Of a DNA stretch of 64,000 nt, positions 53,693-64,000 are shown piece by piece. Below the pieces are notes generated by a model, which ran no database searches, was not told the DNA's origin, and saw nothing but the letters and a program-made list of their open reading frames with translations. The stretch comes from Holothuria scabra (taxonomy: Eukaryota > Echinodermata > Holothuroidea > Aspidochirotida > Holothuriidae). Position 1 is the first letter of the stretch. Each line of letters begins with the position of its first letter. A program made the position numbers and the translations under genes. The DNA lies in the NCBI GenBank assembly GCA_037179385.1, contig CM074193.1, forward strand, positions 38,094,846 to 38,158,845. The letters are read 5' to 3'.

Positions 53693-54000
53693 CGGACTCT
53701 TCACCATTTTCAGAAACCGCCTCTATGCTATCCTCACTACCCTCTAGCATGCCAGCACAATGTCCTGTTGGTCCTGATGCACCTTCTAGACCCCCAACTT
53801 GAGCACTTGTTTCTGCCATCGCCCTTTGGGATTCTGCCTTGGATACTTTCTCATCAAAAATTGTCGAGAGTATGTCTTCACAGTTTTCATATCGTTTTCG
53901 CCCTAATTGAAGTCGCTTTCGTATTACACATTTTATTATTTCTTCATCGGGACAAAGTCAATCAGTCGACCAACATCTGTCTGAATAGCCTTTTCTACTC
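53693..54000 (-). pseudogene. Exon-like block resembling the UBA domain of an IAP (BIRC) protein
   Basis: On the minus strand, an acceptor (gcttcgcacag, exon from 54000) and a good donor (gtaagt, exon to 53693) bound 308 bp. The first part reads VEKAIQTDVGRLIDFVP. After a one-base shift near 53950 a second frame reads DEEIIKCVIRKRLQLG, then RYENCEDILSTIF, then a Gly/Ser/Glu-rich tail ending at the donor. Spacing of hydrophobic residues fits the UBA domain that lies between the BIR and RING domains of IAP proteins. I found no BIR (CxxC..H..C) or RING block nearby. It is probably a fragment or a decayed copy; a sequencing error at the shift cannot be excluded. Confidence 0.45.
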
Positions 54001-54235
54001 CTGTGCGAAGCAAGACCAGTTTTAACGAGAATGTTTTAACACATTTTAAAGCACAGTTTTTATATGCAAATTGAGAGTTGAAAACTTAGCAGGTTATCCT
54101 AATAAAGACATAATTCTGGCAACTATTTACACAGCAGCCTGAAGCAACATTAGTTGCAATAAATATTGAAAATTACCTTTGTTATGCATATCTTTATTTC
54201 ATGGAACATAAACATATCAAATAAGCCTACTCACT

Positions 54236-54400
54236 TTGTTCCAGTGAATTTGTTTTCTTCGCTTTTTTCTTTTGCACTCGCTTCTTTTGTTGTCTTTTCT
54301 TTGATTCTGACTTTCTTTTTTGTCCTCTTTCCCCAAATTTGTTGTTCTTTCCACCATCGGTGTCGAAAGCAAACTAGTTTTATCAGCAGTAGTTCCCAGG
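54236..54400 (-). other. Possible second exon (Lys-rich) on the minus strand
   Basis: A minus-strand stretch open in all three frames, Lys/Arg/Glu-rich, ends at a gtgagt donor (exon end 54235). It precedes the IAP-like exon in transcription order. Low complexity makes openness weak evidence. Confidence 0.2.
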
Positions 54401-55021
54401 AATGTAATATGTGTATATGAACCATTCAACCTTTGACAATGGACAAAATAAAAATAACACTCCTATAGAAATCTACTTCCTGTAGCTAGATGTAATGCAC
54501 TACAGAACTGTGACATTTGTTAAGATGGTAACATTAACATGAAATTACGGAAGTGCTTGCAATTAAGTACGGTAGGCAAGTTATGGTCTCTACTTAGTTG
54601 TCGTGGTTATTCATTTGGAAAATTTATACAATGAATTCCCCTTGGGAGTACCGAGTTCAAAGAATTCAACCACATTTCGAAATATATGTATTTCCGCAAG
54701 TTTTCGCATGTTTACTTAGCCTACATGTTATTGTCCTTCATTCCACAACCACGGTAAAAACATTTTACTTTGTCATCGTTACTATAAGCAAGACGACGTG
54801 TTCTTGTATTTACAATTCAGTACGTGTTCCAACATCGAAGACAGTTAGAAATTGTGCGTATAATACAATGTTATGAAAACGCTCTGATAATGCTTACCCA
54901 TTAATTCGTGACAAAGCTTGTTTTGTTCTTCAAAGGTAATTTATAATTATGACAACATAACTTACACATTAATTAAGCTTTTGGAAAAAAAGTTTGGAAT
55001 TTGTTCCTCTCTAACCTTTAG

Positions 55022-55297
55022 AGGCCCATTTCTCTCAGCCCAAATAGTGCCGGTTCTCGTGAGCTTCTTTCTCGATTGTCTGAAATTCATCCACATCCAG
55101 ACACAATCTCAGTCTCTTGTTTCAGGGTAAGTATAGAAAAGTTCATCGTGCATAATCAAAACACTCTCAGTACAATTTATGCTGTTTTATATAAACTTTG
55201 GTACTCTAAATTGTTTGAATTAGCTGTCAATCAAAGAGCTGAGCCAATTGAGAATTTCTGTTGACCCCTACGAGAATTTTAGTTCGGGTGAGAGGAT
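55022..55297 (+). mobile_element. MITE family A, copy 3
   Basis: 'aggcccatttctctcagccc', 'gattgtctgaaattcatcc', 'gtaagtatagaaaa' and 'caatcaaagagctgagccaa' match copies 1 and 2. Right flank is TTAA (55298-55301), left flank a decayed TTTA/TTAG. More diverged than copy 2. Confidence 0.8.
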
Positions 55298-55699
55298 TTA
55301 ATTAGGAGTAATGGATGCTTTTTCAAGATGCCGTTAGAGTATCAACTTGTAGAAGGAAACTGTTTTTTGTTTTATAAATTGCAACCTACATCAGAAAAAA
55401 TAATTTCACACATAGGTTAAAGGTATCTCTTTGAATCTGAACTTTTGAACTTCAAAACCTAATGAATATTTTGATTTTATCTTGATCAGTGGTGTAAAAT
55501 AATCCCAAGGCTGGAAAAAGTTGGGGTCAGGAAGTGGGGTAAGGAAGGAAAAATAGAGGGTATGGAGAGGAGGTAGTCTACCCTCACACCAACTAAAATG
55601 TTTGTGGTCTACAGAAATTCTCAATAATCATAGCTCTTTGATTGACAGAAAGTTCAAAAATACATATTACACGTACAAAATATACCGTAATTAGTTTGA

Positions 55700-55935
55700 T
55701 GGAATTTTCCAACCTATTGGTCCAAGTCGAGCCTACCACCGCCTTTTCCAGTTGTGGCTCACTGTCTTGTTTTTCCTACTCCATTGCTCATGCGGAGCAT
55801 CACGCACAACGTCAGTTACTTCCACTTTCAGAGTCTTTGGTATGACTCGACCATGGGAATCGAACCCGGGCCTACCGCGTGAGGGGCGGATGCTCTATCG
55901 TTAGACCCAACACTCGGTCCAGCATATGCTGCAGT
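55700..55935 (-). mobile_element. tRNA-derived SINE
   Basis: On the minus strand a tRNA-like head (about 55935-55850) carries a perfect B box GGTTCGATTCC within 'gcccgggttcgattccc', as in tRNA-Gly/Glu. The A-box region 'gggtctaacgatagagc' stands upstream. A body with 'aacaagacagtgagccacaa' follows, also found at 33.5 kb. Head plus body in fixed order supports a SINE. Confidence 0.65.
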
Positions 55936-56850
55936 GCGAGTGTTCTGATTTGCACATTTGGTCTGGTGTACCGACACCCTGGAGCAATAAGCAGAGATTG
56001 TGTTTGGGCTAGGATTAGTTTGGGGCAGTTGTTGGAAGGGCTTATTCAGTACGACATGAGAATTAGAACAATTTGGGATGAGAAGATTGGCCGGGCTTAA
56101 ATTTTAGGCTAAAGGAGAAAAATTCCAGCGGAAAATATGTGTTTCCCTACATATTTTCTTGCATGCTTTTGTAAGTTAATTTCGCATGTCACATTTACTG
56201 GTACCTTTTTAACTGTACGCATTTCTTTGGCTTAAGAGCCCGGGAATGCATTGTTATTATATCATGCTTTTCCGTATTAAACACATTATCACCTTAATAA
56301 CTCTTCTAGGAAGTGAGCAATTGGAAATAGGATCAATTTCATTAGTCTGTATTGCTTTAAAGATGAAATATACACCAGAAAAGGGAATAAACTGTACATG
56401 AGGAATTTCTTGCCCTATTAGATATTTCACCCGAGTCCCCACCAAAAGGGAGGTTTGGTGGGGTAATCAAATTTTACCCGACTTTCTGCTTAACTCATTC
56501 AAGCAAGCTCCAAGAAACCACTAGCTTGATAAGAGGCAGCTAGAGGAAGATGTGAACAAAGGCTGAATAATACCAGCCAGATGTGCCACTGTTTGCAAGG
56601 TGTGAAAGGCAAGCAGTAGGGCAATTTCTTATCTGGTTTTTGTTGACCTTCGTTCACTGAAGCAAAAAGGTGTGGACAGGGTTTTTATAGGCAGGGCTAT
56701 TCAACATGTAGTCTATAACAGCCGGAAAAGCAACGGTGTTTAAATTATGCCATTTTGTATGCCGTTTTGATGCAATGTCGCTGATATCTTCTCTGTTCCC
56801 AAGCCAGCCTAAACGTACCGGTACGGCACTAAGCATTGCCTTAAAGGTTT

Positions 56851-57208
56851 GGTCTCACGTATCCCGCGACACTTGGTTAAACCCCGTGTTTGTAAGGCAA
56901 AACCACACCGAGTTTTCCAGTATTCTCACGTTCCCCCAGTTAGGTTGATTGTTGGCAGTGCAACCATAGAAACGAGGACAAATATTTCACATACCAATTA
57001 CAGTTAAATGTAACGAAATACCTGTCATCAGCACCACAAATGCCGGTGACCTTGCTTGATTAAAACAAACACGGTGTTTTAAAAACGCAGAACCCTGCAA
57101 TCTGAAGTGGATTGAAATTTAAACACGAACCCCAAGTAAACCCGTGTTCTTACGTTTCTCGAGATCGGGGTAGCACGGTGTAACCCCGAGCGCGGGGTAC
57201 GTGAGACC
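56851..57208. mobile_element. MITE-like element with ggtctcacgta ends
   Basis: Left ggtctcacgtatcccgcg and right in reverse ggtctcacgtaccccgcg match at 17 of 18. Further inside, 'aaaccccgtgtttgtaaggc' and its inverse-like partner near 57130-57155 extend the pairing. 358 bp; no target duplication recognised. Confidence 0.75.
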
Positions 57209-57496
57209 ACAGTACAATAGTTTTTTTTTCTCATGGTAGAAGGAATTTCGAAATTTGCATGCATTACAAATCACATCACCATCAAGTCGGGCTAATAAGG
57301 CTTTGGACCCCGGCTGTTCAAATGGCTCACAGTGTTAAAAAGGCGTTGACTCTGCAAAGCACCCGGTCCGTCAAATAAATTGAAAAGAATCTGTTCACAC
57401 TAAATGTAAGGAAAATCCAGCGCGAAGTAGCGAAATTATGTGTTTTAGGATTGTTTCAGTCATATATCACGTTGTCCCTTTAACTGCAAAGTCGTC

Positions 57497-57820
57497 TAAA
57501 GGCCTGTATACACGAGCAACATTTGCAAAACATTCCAAAAACATTTCCAAAACATCCACCTGCAACAAATCCAAGACATGCTTGTTTTCGGTTTCTTGCA
57601 CAGTGTAGACAGGGTATACAACATGTTTTGAAAATGTTGCAAAAGAAATGTCCTGTCAATTCTTTTCAAAACATTCTCAAAACATTTTCAAAATGTTTTC
57701 AGATTGCTTCTGCTCTGTCTACACTGTGCAGCAAATCGTAAACAAGCATGTTTTGGGTTTGTTGCAGGTGAAGTGTTTTGAGAATGTTTTACAAATGTTG
57801 TTCGTGTATACAGACCTTAA
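57497..57820. mobile_element. Fold-back element with ~125-bp inverted arms
   Basis: The left arm starts taaaggcctgtatacacga and continues through 'gcaacatttgcaaaacattc', 'cacctgcaacaaatccaaga' and 'gcacagtgtagacagg'. The right arm is its reverse complement with about 85-90% identity, leaving a loop of about 70 bp rich in 'caaaacattttcaaaatg'. Small open frames inside are incidental. Confidence 0.88.
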
Positions 57821-57974
57821 GATAGCTGTGGAGTGTTGATATAAATATACTACATTTATATTCATATTAAAAAGAGCAGCGCCGTCGATTTTTAAGAAGA
57901 AATTGTATTTCGTTGTCGTAAAGGGTTTTGTGAACTGCTGTCAGGCGCGTTTGACAACTCCACGTCTTTAATAA

Positions 57975-58180
57975 ACGATAGTTATCTCATCGCTCCGTGT
58001 GAGGATGAGGTATTGTAGTCACTTTGCCCGTTGAGCTATAAATGGAAATGCCAGCTGAAATTGGCACTGTTGCCATGGTAATGGTTGGTGCCCCCAAGTT
58101 ACTAGTCCAAGGGTCTAACCTAAGGTGGGGTCTCCCAAGGTAACCAAAACTCCAATTCTGTGTGAGAGGTCAAAACGTGA

Positions 58181-58218
<38 letters not shown>

Positions 58219-58270
58219 GTTGGTGAGTGTGTGAGTGCGTGAGTGTGTGAGTGCGTTAGTGTGTGTGAAT
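57975..58270 (-). repeat. Inverse partner of the 41.2 kb repeat, with (GT)n
   Basis: 'atctcatcgctccgtgtgag', 'tgttgccatggtaatggttg', 'aagggtctaacctaaggtgg' and 'gaggtcaaaacgtgaccgtg', then a long GT/GTGA tract (58180-58265). It matches 41210-41480 in opposite orientation. Confidence 0.75.
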
Positions 58271-59230
58271 TTTGGTTTTGCTAATATCTCCTAAACGGCT
58301 CAGCGGATTCTCTTCGGATCATGTCCCGTTCACGCCATGACGATAATCGCGTTGACTGTACCACTCTAAAATAGGTGCGTGGAATGAACGCTGTGTGAAC
58401 GTAACGGAAGAGGGTGTACAGACATAACATTAGCTTCCACGGGAGTAAAAATTCAGCGTACTCGATGTCTACGGAAGCCTCGAATGTTCTGAATTGAAGG
58501 AAAAGTTAAGTCGTAATGGATTGCAAGCAAGTGACTGGCGCAAATCGCATAGCGTAGTATGAATCATAGTCAGTTGTGTGTGGATCTTTTCATGTAGCGA
58601 ACTATGTTCAATGTTTGGTGATACATCATAAAGTCATTGAATTCTAGTTTGTATGTAAAACCGACGTTACTGTAAATAACTGTTTATTTTTTTTACTCGT
58701 TCATTCATCATATAATTATGTAATGCGAAGGAAACAAAAAGTTGCAGTTCAATGAGCTTATATATTTCGTACGAGTTCTAACATATATCGCGAAAGTTTT
58801 AGAAACACTCGATTTATTACCTGACATTTAAACAGCTTCGTGCGAAAATGTACTTACACATTGCATGTGATGTCTAGGTCCAAAAATTAGCGATAACTTG
58901 CGCTCATGATTGAGATAACATACGAAAAAACTCAAATTAAAGGCAGACTACAACGTTGAGTTTCACTTCGTACGAAGTCGTCACTAGAATATGTTACAAA
59001 CAGCTGAAATAATTAGCGTGCAATTTCGTACGAAACCGCACAAAGTATTGATTGTGATATATTGGTCTAAAATTGAACAAGTTGCTTTATTTTTATGTGG
59101 GATAACTCATAAAAACAACAAGGTTTTAAAAGGCTATTGGACACTTAAGCTTGCTTGCGGGGTCACGCTCTACTGGAAAATGTTGGTTACCAAATATATA
59201 CATACTTCAAAGACCAATGCATATCGTCCA

Positions 59231-59254
59231 ACCAGGGAGTTGCAACTCCCTGGT
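59231..59254. repeat. Perfect 24-bp palindrome
   Basis: The half 'accagggagttg' is followed directly by its reverse complement, with no loop. It stands alone within the diverged part of the satellite. Confidence 0.85.
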
Positions 59255-62200
59255 CCAGCAACGATTTAAATTCTTTTCGTAGAAAGTATATAACAATTAT
59301 GATCTATATCTTGCTAAAGTTAGCGAACGTAGAGTATCCCGGTACTGGAAACTTGACCAAACTTTGCCTTTTCTCCTTCCAATGGGCCATGGTAGCCTTC
59401 ATAGGGAGGCGGTCGAAAATGGACCTCAAAATTGGTGTTACGGTAAAAGAAATTACTGTTACGGCATTACTGCGGTGGGTAAAAACCGCTTTTAGACTCT
59501 TGGGCTCTTATGCAACTTGTGGGAAGGGGGGGGGGTAATATCACAACATCCATTTGGGAGTATTCCCACTAGTGTTCTCGATAAAGAAAATAGCGACTCT
59601 TTTCCGAGGTCCCTTCTCTTTGGCGTCCGTGGGCCCTTAATTAGAGGAGTCTTAGGATGAGACCATGGCTCTTTAGCAAACAAACATCCATTCAGACCTA
59701 AGCTGAGGGACAAGTTATTTATTGGCTTGTTTAACAAATAGATCAAGTAAGACCGACTCACTATATCATTTCCGGCTAAAGGCGGAAGAATTATGTTTCG
59801 TACGAAGAAGTACTAATATTTTCTACGAAGAACTAAGATGATAATTACGAATTCACCTATCGTACGAAAATATACGGAGTATGTTGCTTGCGATATGTAT
59901 ATATCTAAAAATAGGGTGCATTTACTTCATTTTTAAGTTAATTTGCTTACCAAAGAAAGTTTAAAGAAATCCATGCGCGGGGTATAGCTTTTCACTCGAT
60001 TGTTTTGGCCATAGCAAATAGTGAGATTAAAGCACCTTTTCTGTTCCGATTTAAAGTCAACAACAATTTAATATTATTTCGCAGGAAGTAGAACTTGAAC
60101 GTGTGTACAAGCTACTCACATCGCTATTGGCGCATGAATACATCTTTTTACAAAATGTACGAGATATTGTTTGGTGATATAAACTTAGCGATTGAAGTTC
60201 CCTTTAATTTGTGAAATGATGCACCCGAGGAAAAGTCAAGACATTTCAATGTAGTAGCTTTTAAGTGGAGTCTCGATTGGTTTTTTTAAGAAATAGATCG
60301 AGAACTATCTATGCACTGTGTCGATCCCGGCTAGACGCGAAAAACTTAAACATTTTATGTTTCGCACGAAGTTGTTGTAATGTATGTTTACAAAGCGCTA
60401 AAATCATTAGTACGCATATATACAGCTTTGTACGAAAACGTACGAAGTAAATTATTTATTATATATATTGAAAAACTGAGTTATAAGTTTCTTAATTTTA
60501 AGTTAAGTTGCTTACAAAGAAAGTCAAAAAAATGAGATTTCAACTTGAGGGGAAGCTTTTCACTCGACTGGTTTCGTCAGCAAATGGATCCAGTATAAGA
60601 TACATTTTGTGTGCCCAAGCTTTAAGGCGACAACAGGAAAATACTACTTCGTGCGAAGTAAAACAAAGATATGTTTACCGGCTACTCAGTCGTCCTGATT
60701 TAAGTTGAGGTAACGCCATAAACAAATTTACAATATAGCTATTGGACACTTCAGTTTGAGGGGTAGAGCTTTACTGGAAAATAATGGTCACCAAATCAAG
60801 AAAGATCACGTAAGACCAATGCATATCGCGACCGACAACGATTTAAATTATCTTGAATTCGTAAAAATTATATTACAAATATGGACCTATATCTTGCTAA
60901 AAGTAAACTGTTGAATCCATTCACTCCAAAAATATTTCACAAATATTCGCAGGTGTCCGCGTATGTGACCGCAAAATAAGTTTTGTTTTAAAAAACAATT
61001 GTGCTACGTATTATGAAGAAAACACGCTTATTAACTTCTTCTGTAAGGAGTGGGCAGGTTCATATATACCGCAAAACCCACTTTGGGGTGTCCGCGCATG
61101 TGTCCTCTATCAATAGCAGAGGTAACTTTTCCAAGGTCCTTTCCATTTGGCCTCGATGGGCCTTTAAAAGAGGATTAGGGTCAGTCCATGGTTGCTTTCA
61201 CCAAAACCGTCGATTAAGACCTAAAACTTAGCGCCAAGTTGTCTTCATTTTTTTTTTGAGATTGTTGACGGGAGAAAGTAAAAAAATGACATTTCAACGT
61301 GAGGGGAACTTTAGGTCTCCAATCGATTGGTTTCATCAAGAAAAAGATTCAGTAAGATTAAACATTTTCGTCTGTCCCGGCTTAAAGACGACTGTATTTT
61401 TAGTTTGGTTCGCACAAAAGAAAACTATAAATGTTTACGAGCTACCCAAATTATTATTACGCATGGACACAGCTTCTTCGTACGAAAGAGTATGAAGTAC
61501 TTTATCGATATAGTCCTAAATTCGGCGATAATTTCTCTTCAGTTTGTGTGATGTTGCACCCGGGAGAAAGTTAAAATAAAAATATTCTATTTTTGTAGTA
61601 GCTTTTTACTCGATTGGTTTGTTTAGCAAATAGATCCAGTAAGATAAGGCATTTTGTCTGTCCATTGTAAAATGCGACAACACTTCAATTCTGTTTCGTA
61701 CGAAGTTCATTAATCTATGATTACGAGCGCTTCAAATTTTTGTTACGCAGGAATGCGGCTCTGTACAAAACTGTACGAAATGATGTTTGGGGATATGACC
61801 TCAAGTTAAGCAACAATTAAAGTTGTCCTAATTTTTTATGAGACTGAACTGATAAGGCGAGAAAGCCCGAAAAAAAGGGCATTTTAACTTTAGAGGTAGC
61901 TTTCACTCGATTGGTTTCGTCGATAAATAGATCTCTTGGAAGGAGGCATTTTGTTTGTCCAGGTTTAGGGCGACAGCAGTTTAAGCGTGTTTCGTACGAG
62001 GTAGAACTACTATATGTATGTTCACGAGCTACCAGTAACTAGTATCCATGCATGCAGCTTCGCACGGAAATGTACTTAATATTTCTAAATGATACAGACC
62101 TGAAATTTTGAAATAAGACTCATTCACTTTTTGTGATGGTGCAACCGAGGGAAAGTAAAAAAGGAGGACATTTTAATGTCGAAGCTTTACTCTCGATAGG

Positions 62201-63262
62201 CTTGTTTAATAAATAAATATTGTAAAAGCCAACGCATTATATCGGGTCTGGCTAAAGGCGAATTATTAAAGTTTATACTTCGTTCGGAGTAGTAGTAGTA
62301 CGTTTACAACGTACTCTCATTATTATTTCGCATTTATACAGTTTCGTACGCAAATGTACAAAATTAACTCTTTTCAGGCATATAAATATATATTGAAAAA
62401 CTGAGTAATAAGTTTATTGATTTTTAAGTAAAGTTGCTTACAAGAGAAAGTCCAAACAAATGAGATTTCAACTTAACGGAAACCTTTTGACTTAATTGGT
62501 TTCGTCAGCAAATGGATCCAGTATAAGATACGACATTTTGTTTACCCAGGCTTAAAGGCGGCATCACTTTAATAGTACTTTGTGCATAGTTAAACAAAGA
62601 TATGTTTACCAGCTTCTTAAAACATTATCCGTGCATGCAGCTTCGAAGGAAATGCACTACATATTGCTAAATGATACAGACCTTAAATATTGCAATAAGA
62701 CTCCTTCACTTTTTGTGATGGTGCAAACGAGGGAAAGTAAAAAAGGAGGACATTTTAATGTCGAAGCTTTACACTCCATAGGCTTGTTAAATAAATAAAT
62801 ATTGTAAAAGCCAACGCATTATATCGGGTCTGGCTAAAGGCGAATTATTAAAGTTTATATTTCGTACGGAGTAGAAGTAATACGTTAACAAAGTACTTCC
62901 ATTATTATTATGCATTTATACAGTTTCGTACGGAAATGTACAAAGTATGTTCTTTTAAGACATATATAGAAAAAACTGAGTGATAATTTTCTTGATTTTA
63001 AGGTAAAGTTGCTTAAAAGAGAAAAGTCAAAAGAAATGATATTTTAACTTGAAAGGTACCTTTCCACTCGATTGGTTTCGTCAACAAATAGATCTCTGTG
63101 GAGGAAGGCATTTTATCTCTCCAGGTCTAGGGCGACAGCAATTTGAGTGTGTTTCGTACGAAGTAGAACTAATATATGTATGTTTAAGAGCTATGAGTAG
63201 CTAGTATCAATGCATGCAGCTTCGCACGAAAATGTACTTAATATTGCTTAATGATACAGGCC

Positions 63263-63527
63263 TTAAAGGTAAAGAGCAGTCCCCCCAAACCTATTTTGAA
63301 GAAACAGCTAAATAACACAATTTTCATCTTCTTTCTCTTCAAAGTATCATTCACAACATTTTATTGTAAAGCTCTTGCATATTCAAGGTAAACCAAGCAG
63401 AAATTACATATAACTTTCAAATTTGAAGAGAACAAAAAATGTTGTCACATGACTCCCAACAGCCAATCATGAAACTGAAGAGCCTATAACACTATTTCAG
63501 TTTGGGTTGTCTGTTCTTGCCCTTTAA
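63263..63527 (+). mobile_element. MITE family C, copy 2, with TTAA duplication inside the satellite
   Basis: 257 bp (63267-63523) between TTAA at 63263-63266 and 63524-63527. Ends are AGGTAAAGAGCAG and, in reverse, AGGGCAAGAACAG. The neighbouring satellite unit at 62680-62700 ('ccttaaatattgcaataaga') is the empty site with a single TTAA, so the insertion and its 4-bp duplication are both directly visible. Confidence 0.95.
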
Positions 63528-64000
63528 ATTTTGCAATAAGACTCCTTCACTTTTTGTGATGGTGCAACCAAGGAAAAGTAAAAAAGAGGACATTTTAATG
63601 TCGAAGTTTTACACTCGATAGGCTTGTTTAATAAATAAATATTGTAAAAGCCAACGCATTATGTCAGGTCTGGCAAAAGGCGAATTATTGAAGTTTATAT
63701 TTCGTACGGAGTAATAGTAATACGTTAACAAAGTACTTCCATTATTATTATGCATTTATACAGTTTCGTACGGAAATGTACAACGTATGTTCTTTTAAGA
63801 CATATATAGAAAAAAATGAGTGATAATTTTCTTGATTTTAAAGTAAAGTTGCTTAAAAGAGAAAAGTCAAAGGAAATGATATTTTAACTTGACAGGAAGC
63901 TTTTCACTCGATTGGTTTCGTCAATAAATAGATCTCTTTAGAAGAAGTCATTTTATCTCTCCAGGTCTAGGGCGACAGCAATTTGAGTGTGTTTCGTGCA

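Larger units (their letters stand above)
58690..64000 (+). repeat. Satellite with a ~290-bp unit and a 580-bp higher-order unit
   Basis: Units repeat 'cactcgattggtttcgtcaa', 'caaatagatc', 'ggcattttgtttgtccagg', 'gggcgacagca', 'tttcgtacgaagtagaa', 'gcatgcagcttcgtacg' and 'aatgtac'. A second half-unit type carries 'cactttttgtgatggtgcaa' and 'aaagccaacgcattatat'. That anchor lies at 61542, 62125, 62707 and 63548; the last step is 841 bp, or 580 bp once the 63.27 kb MITE and its TTAA are removed. Copies become more diverged towards the left. It runs off the window edge. All open frames here are accidental. Confidence 0.9.

Noticed and set aside
53768..54025. 85-codon plus-strand frame
   Set aside because: Antisense shadow of the IAP-like minus-strand exon, which has splice sites and family-like residues.
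59155..59538. 127-codon open frame
   Set aside because: Lies in the diverged edge of the satellite and across a palindrome; no recognisable domain.

Overview
This window is eukaryotic nuclear DNA. It holds one intact, intron-rich protein gene in a long stretch of AT-rich, repeat-laden sequence. All fifteen introns of that gene are GT-AG, its exons are 69-363 bp, and the flanks are full of LINE remnants, tRNA-derived SINE-like sequence, small inverted-repeat DNA transposons (MITEs), minisatellites and satellites. The gene architecture, the CR1-like and Tx1/L1-like LINE fragments and the mix of TTAA- and 8-bp-TSD MITEs suggest an invertebrate animal. An echinoderm or another marine deuterostome is my best guess, but that is an impression and not a proof.

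Layout. 1-15.3 kb: left flank with a degenerate tandem array (0.2-1.6 kb), a 5'-truncated, frameshifted CR1-like LINE on the minus strand (3.8-5.8 kb), a fold-back element made of GAGTGAA/TTCACTC words (6.2-6.6 kb), a 1.7-kb TIR element (10.3-12.1 kb), two copies of a ~300-bp TTAA-flanked MITE (9.6 and 12.7 kb) and a 36-bp minisatellite just before the gene. 15.3-44.6 kb (+): GART, the trifunctional purine-synthesis enzyme (GARS-AIRS-GAR transformylase). It has 16 coding exons that join in frame to 1008 codons, all motifs present, and N913/H915/D951 falling exactly where the vertebrate catalytic residues fall. Its introns hold a LINE with a perfect 15-bp target-site duplication, several MITEs with recognisable target-site duplications, a 329-bp duplication and a block of nuclear-receptor-type DR1 words. 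The intron after the GARS domain has an in-frame stop and two AATAAA signals, as expected for the known GARS-only isoform of animal GART. 44.6-64 kb: right flank without an intact gene. It holds satellites (145-bp, ~165-bp and a 580-bp higher-order unit), a single exon-like block on the minus strand resembling the UBA domain of an IAP (BIRC) protein but frameshifted, tRNA-derived sequences and more fold-back elements.

How it works together. Only GART has a recognisable cellular role: steps 2, 5 and 3 of de novo purine synthesis in one polypeptide. The rest is repeat-derived. The most informative repeat observations are the insertions whose empty site is also visible in this window. They show a TTAA duplication directly and indicate that at least four different TTAA-flanked non-autonomous element families have been active here.
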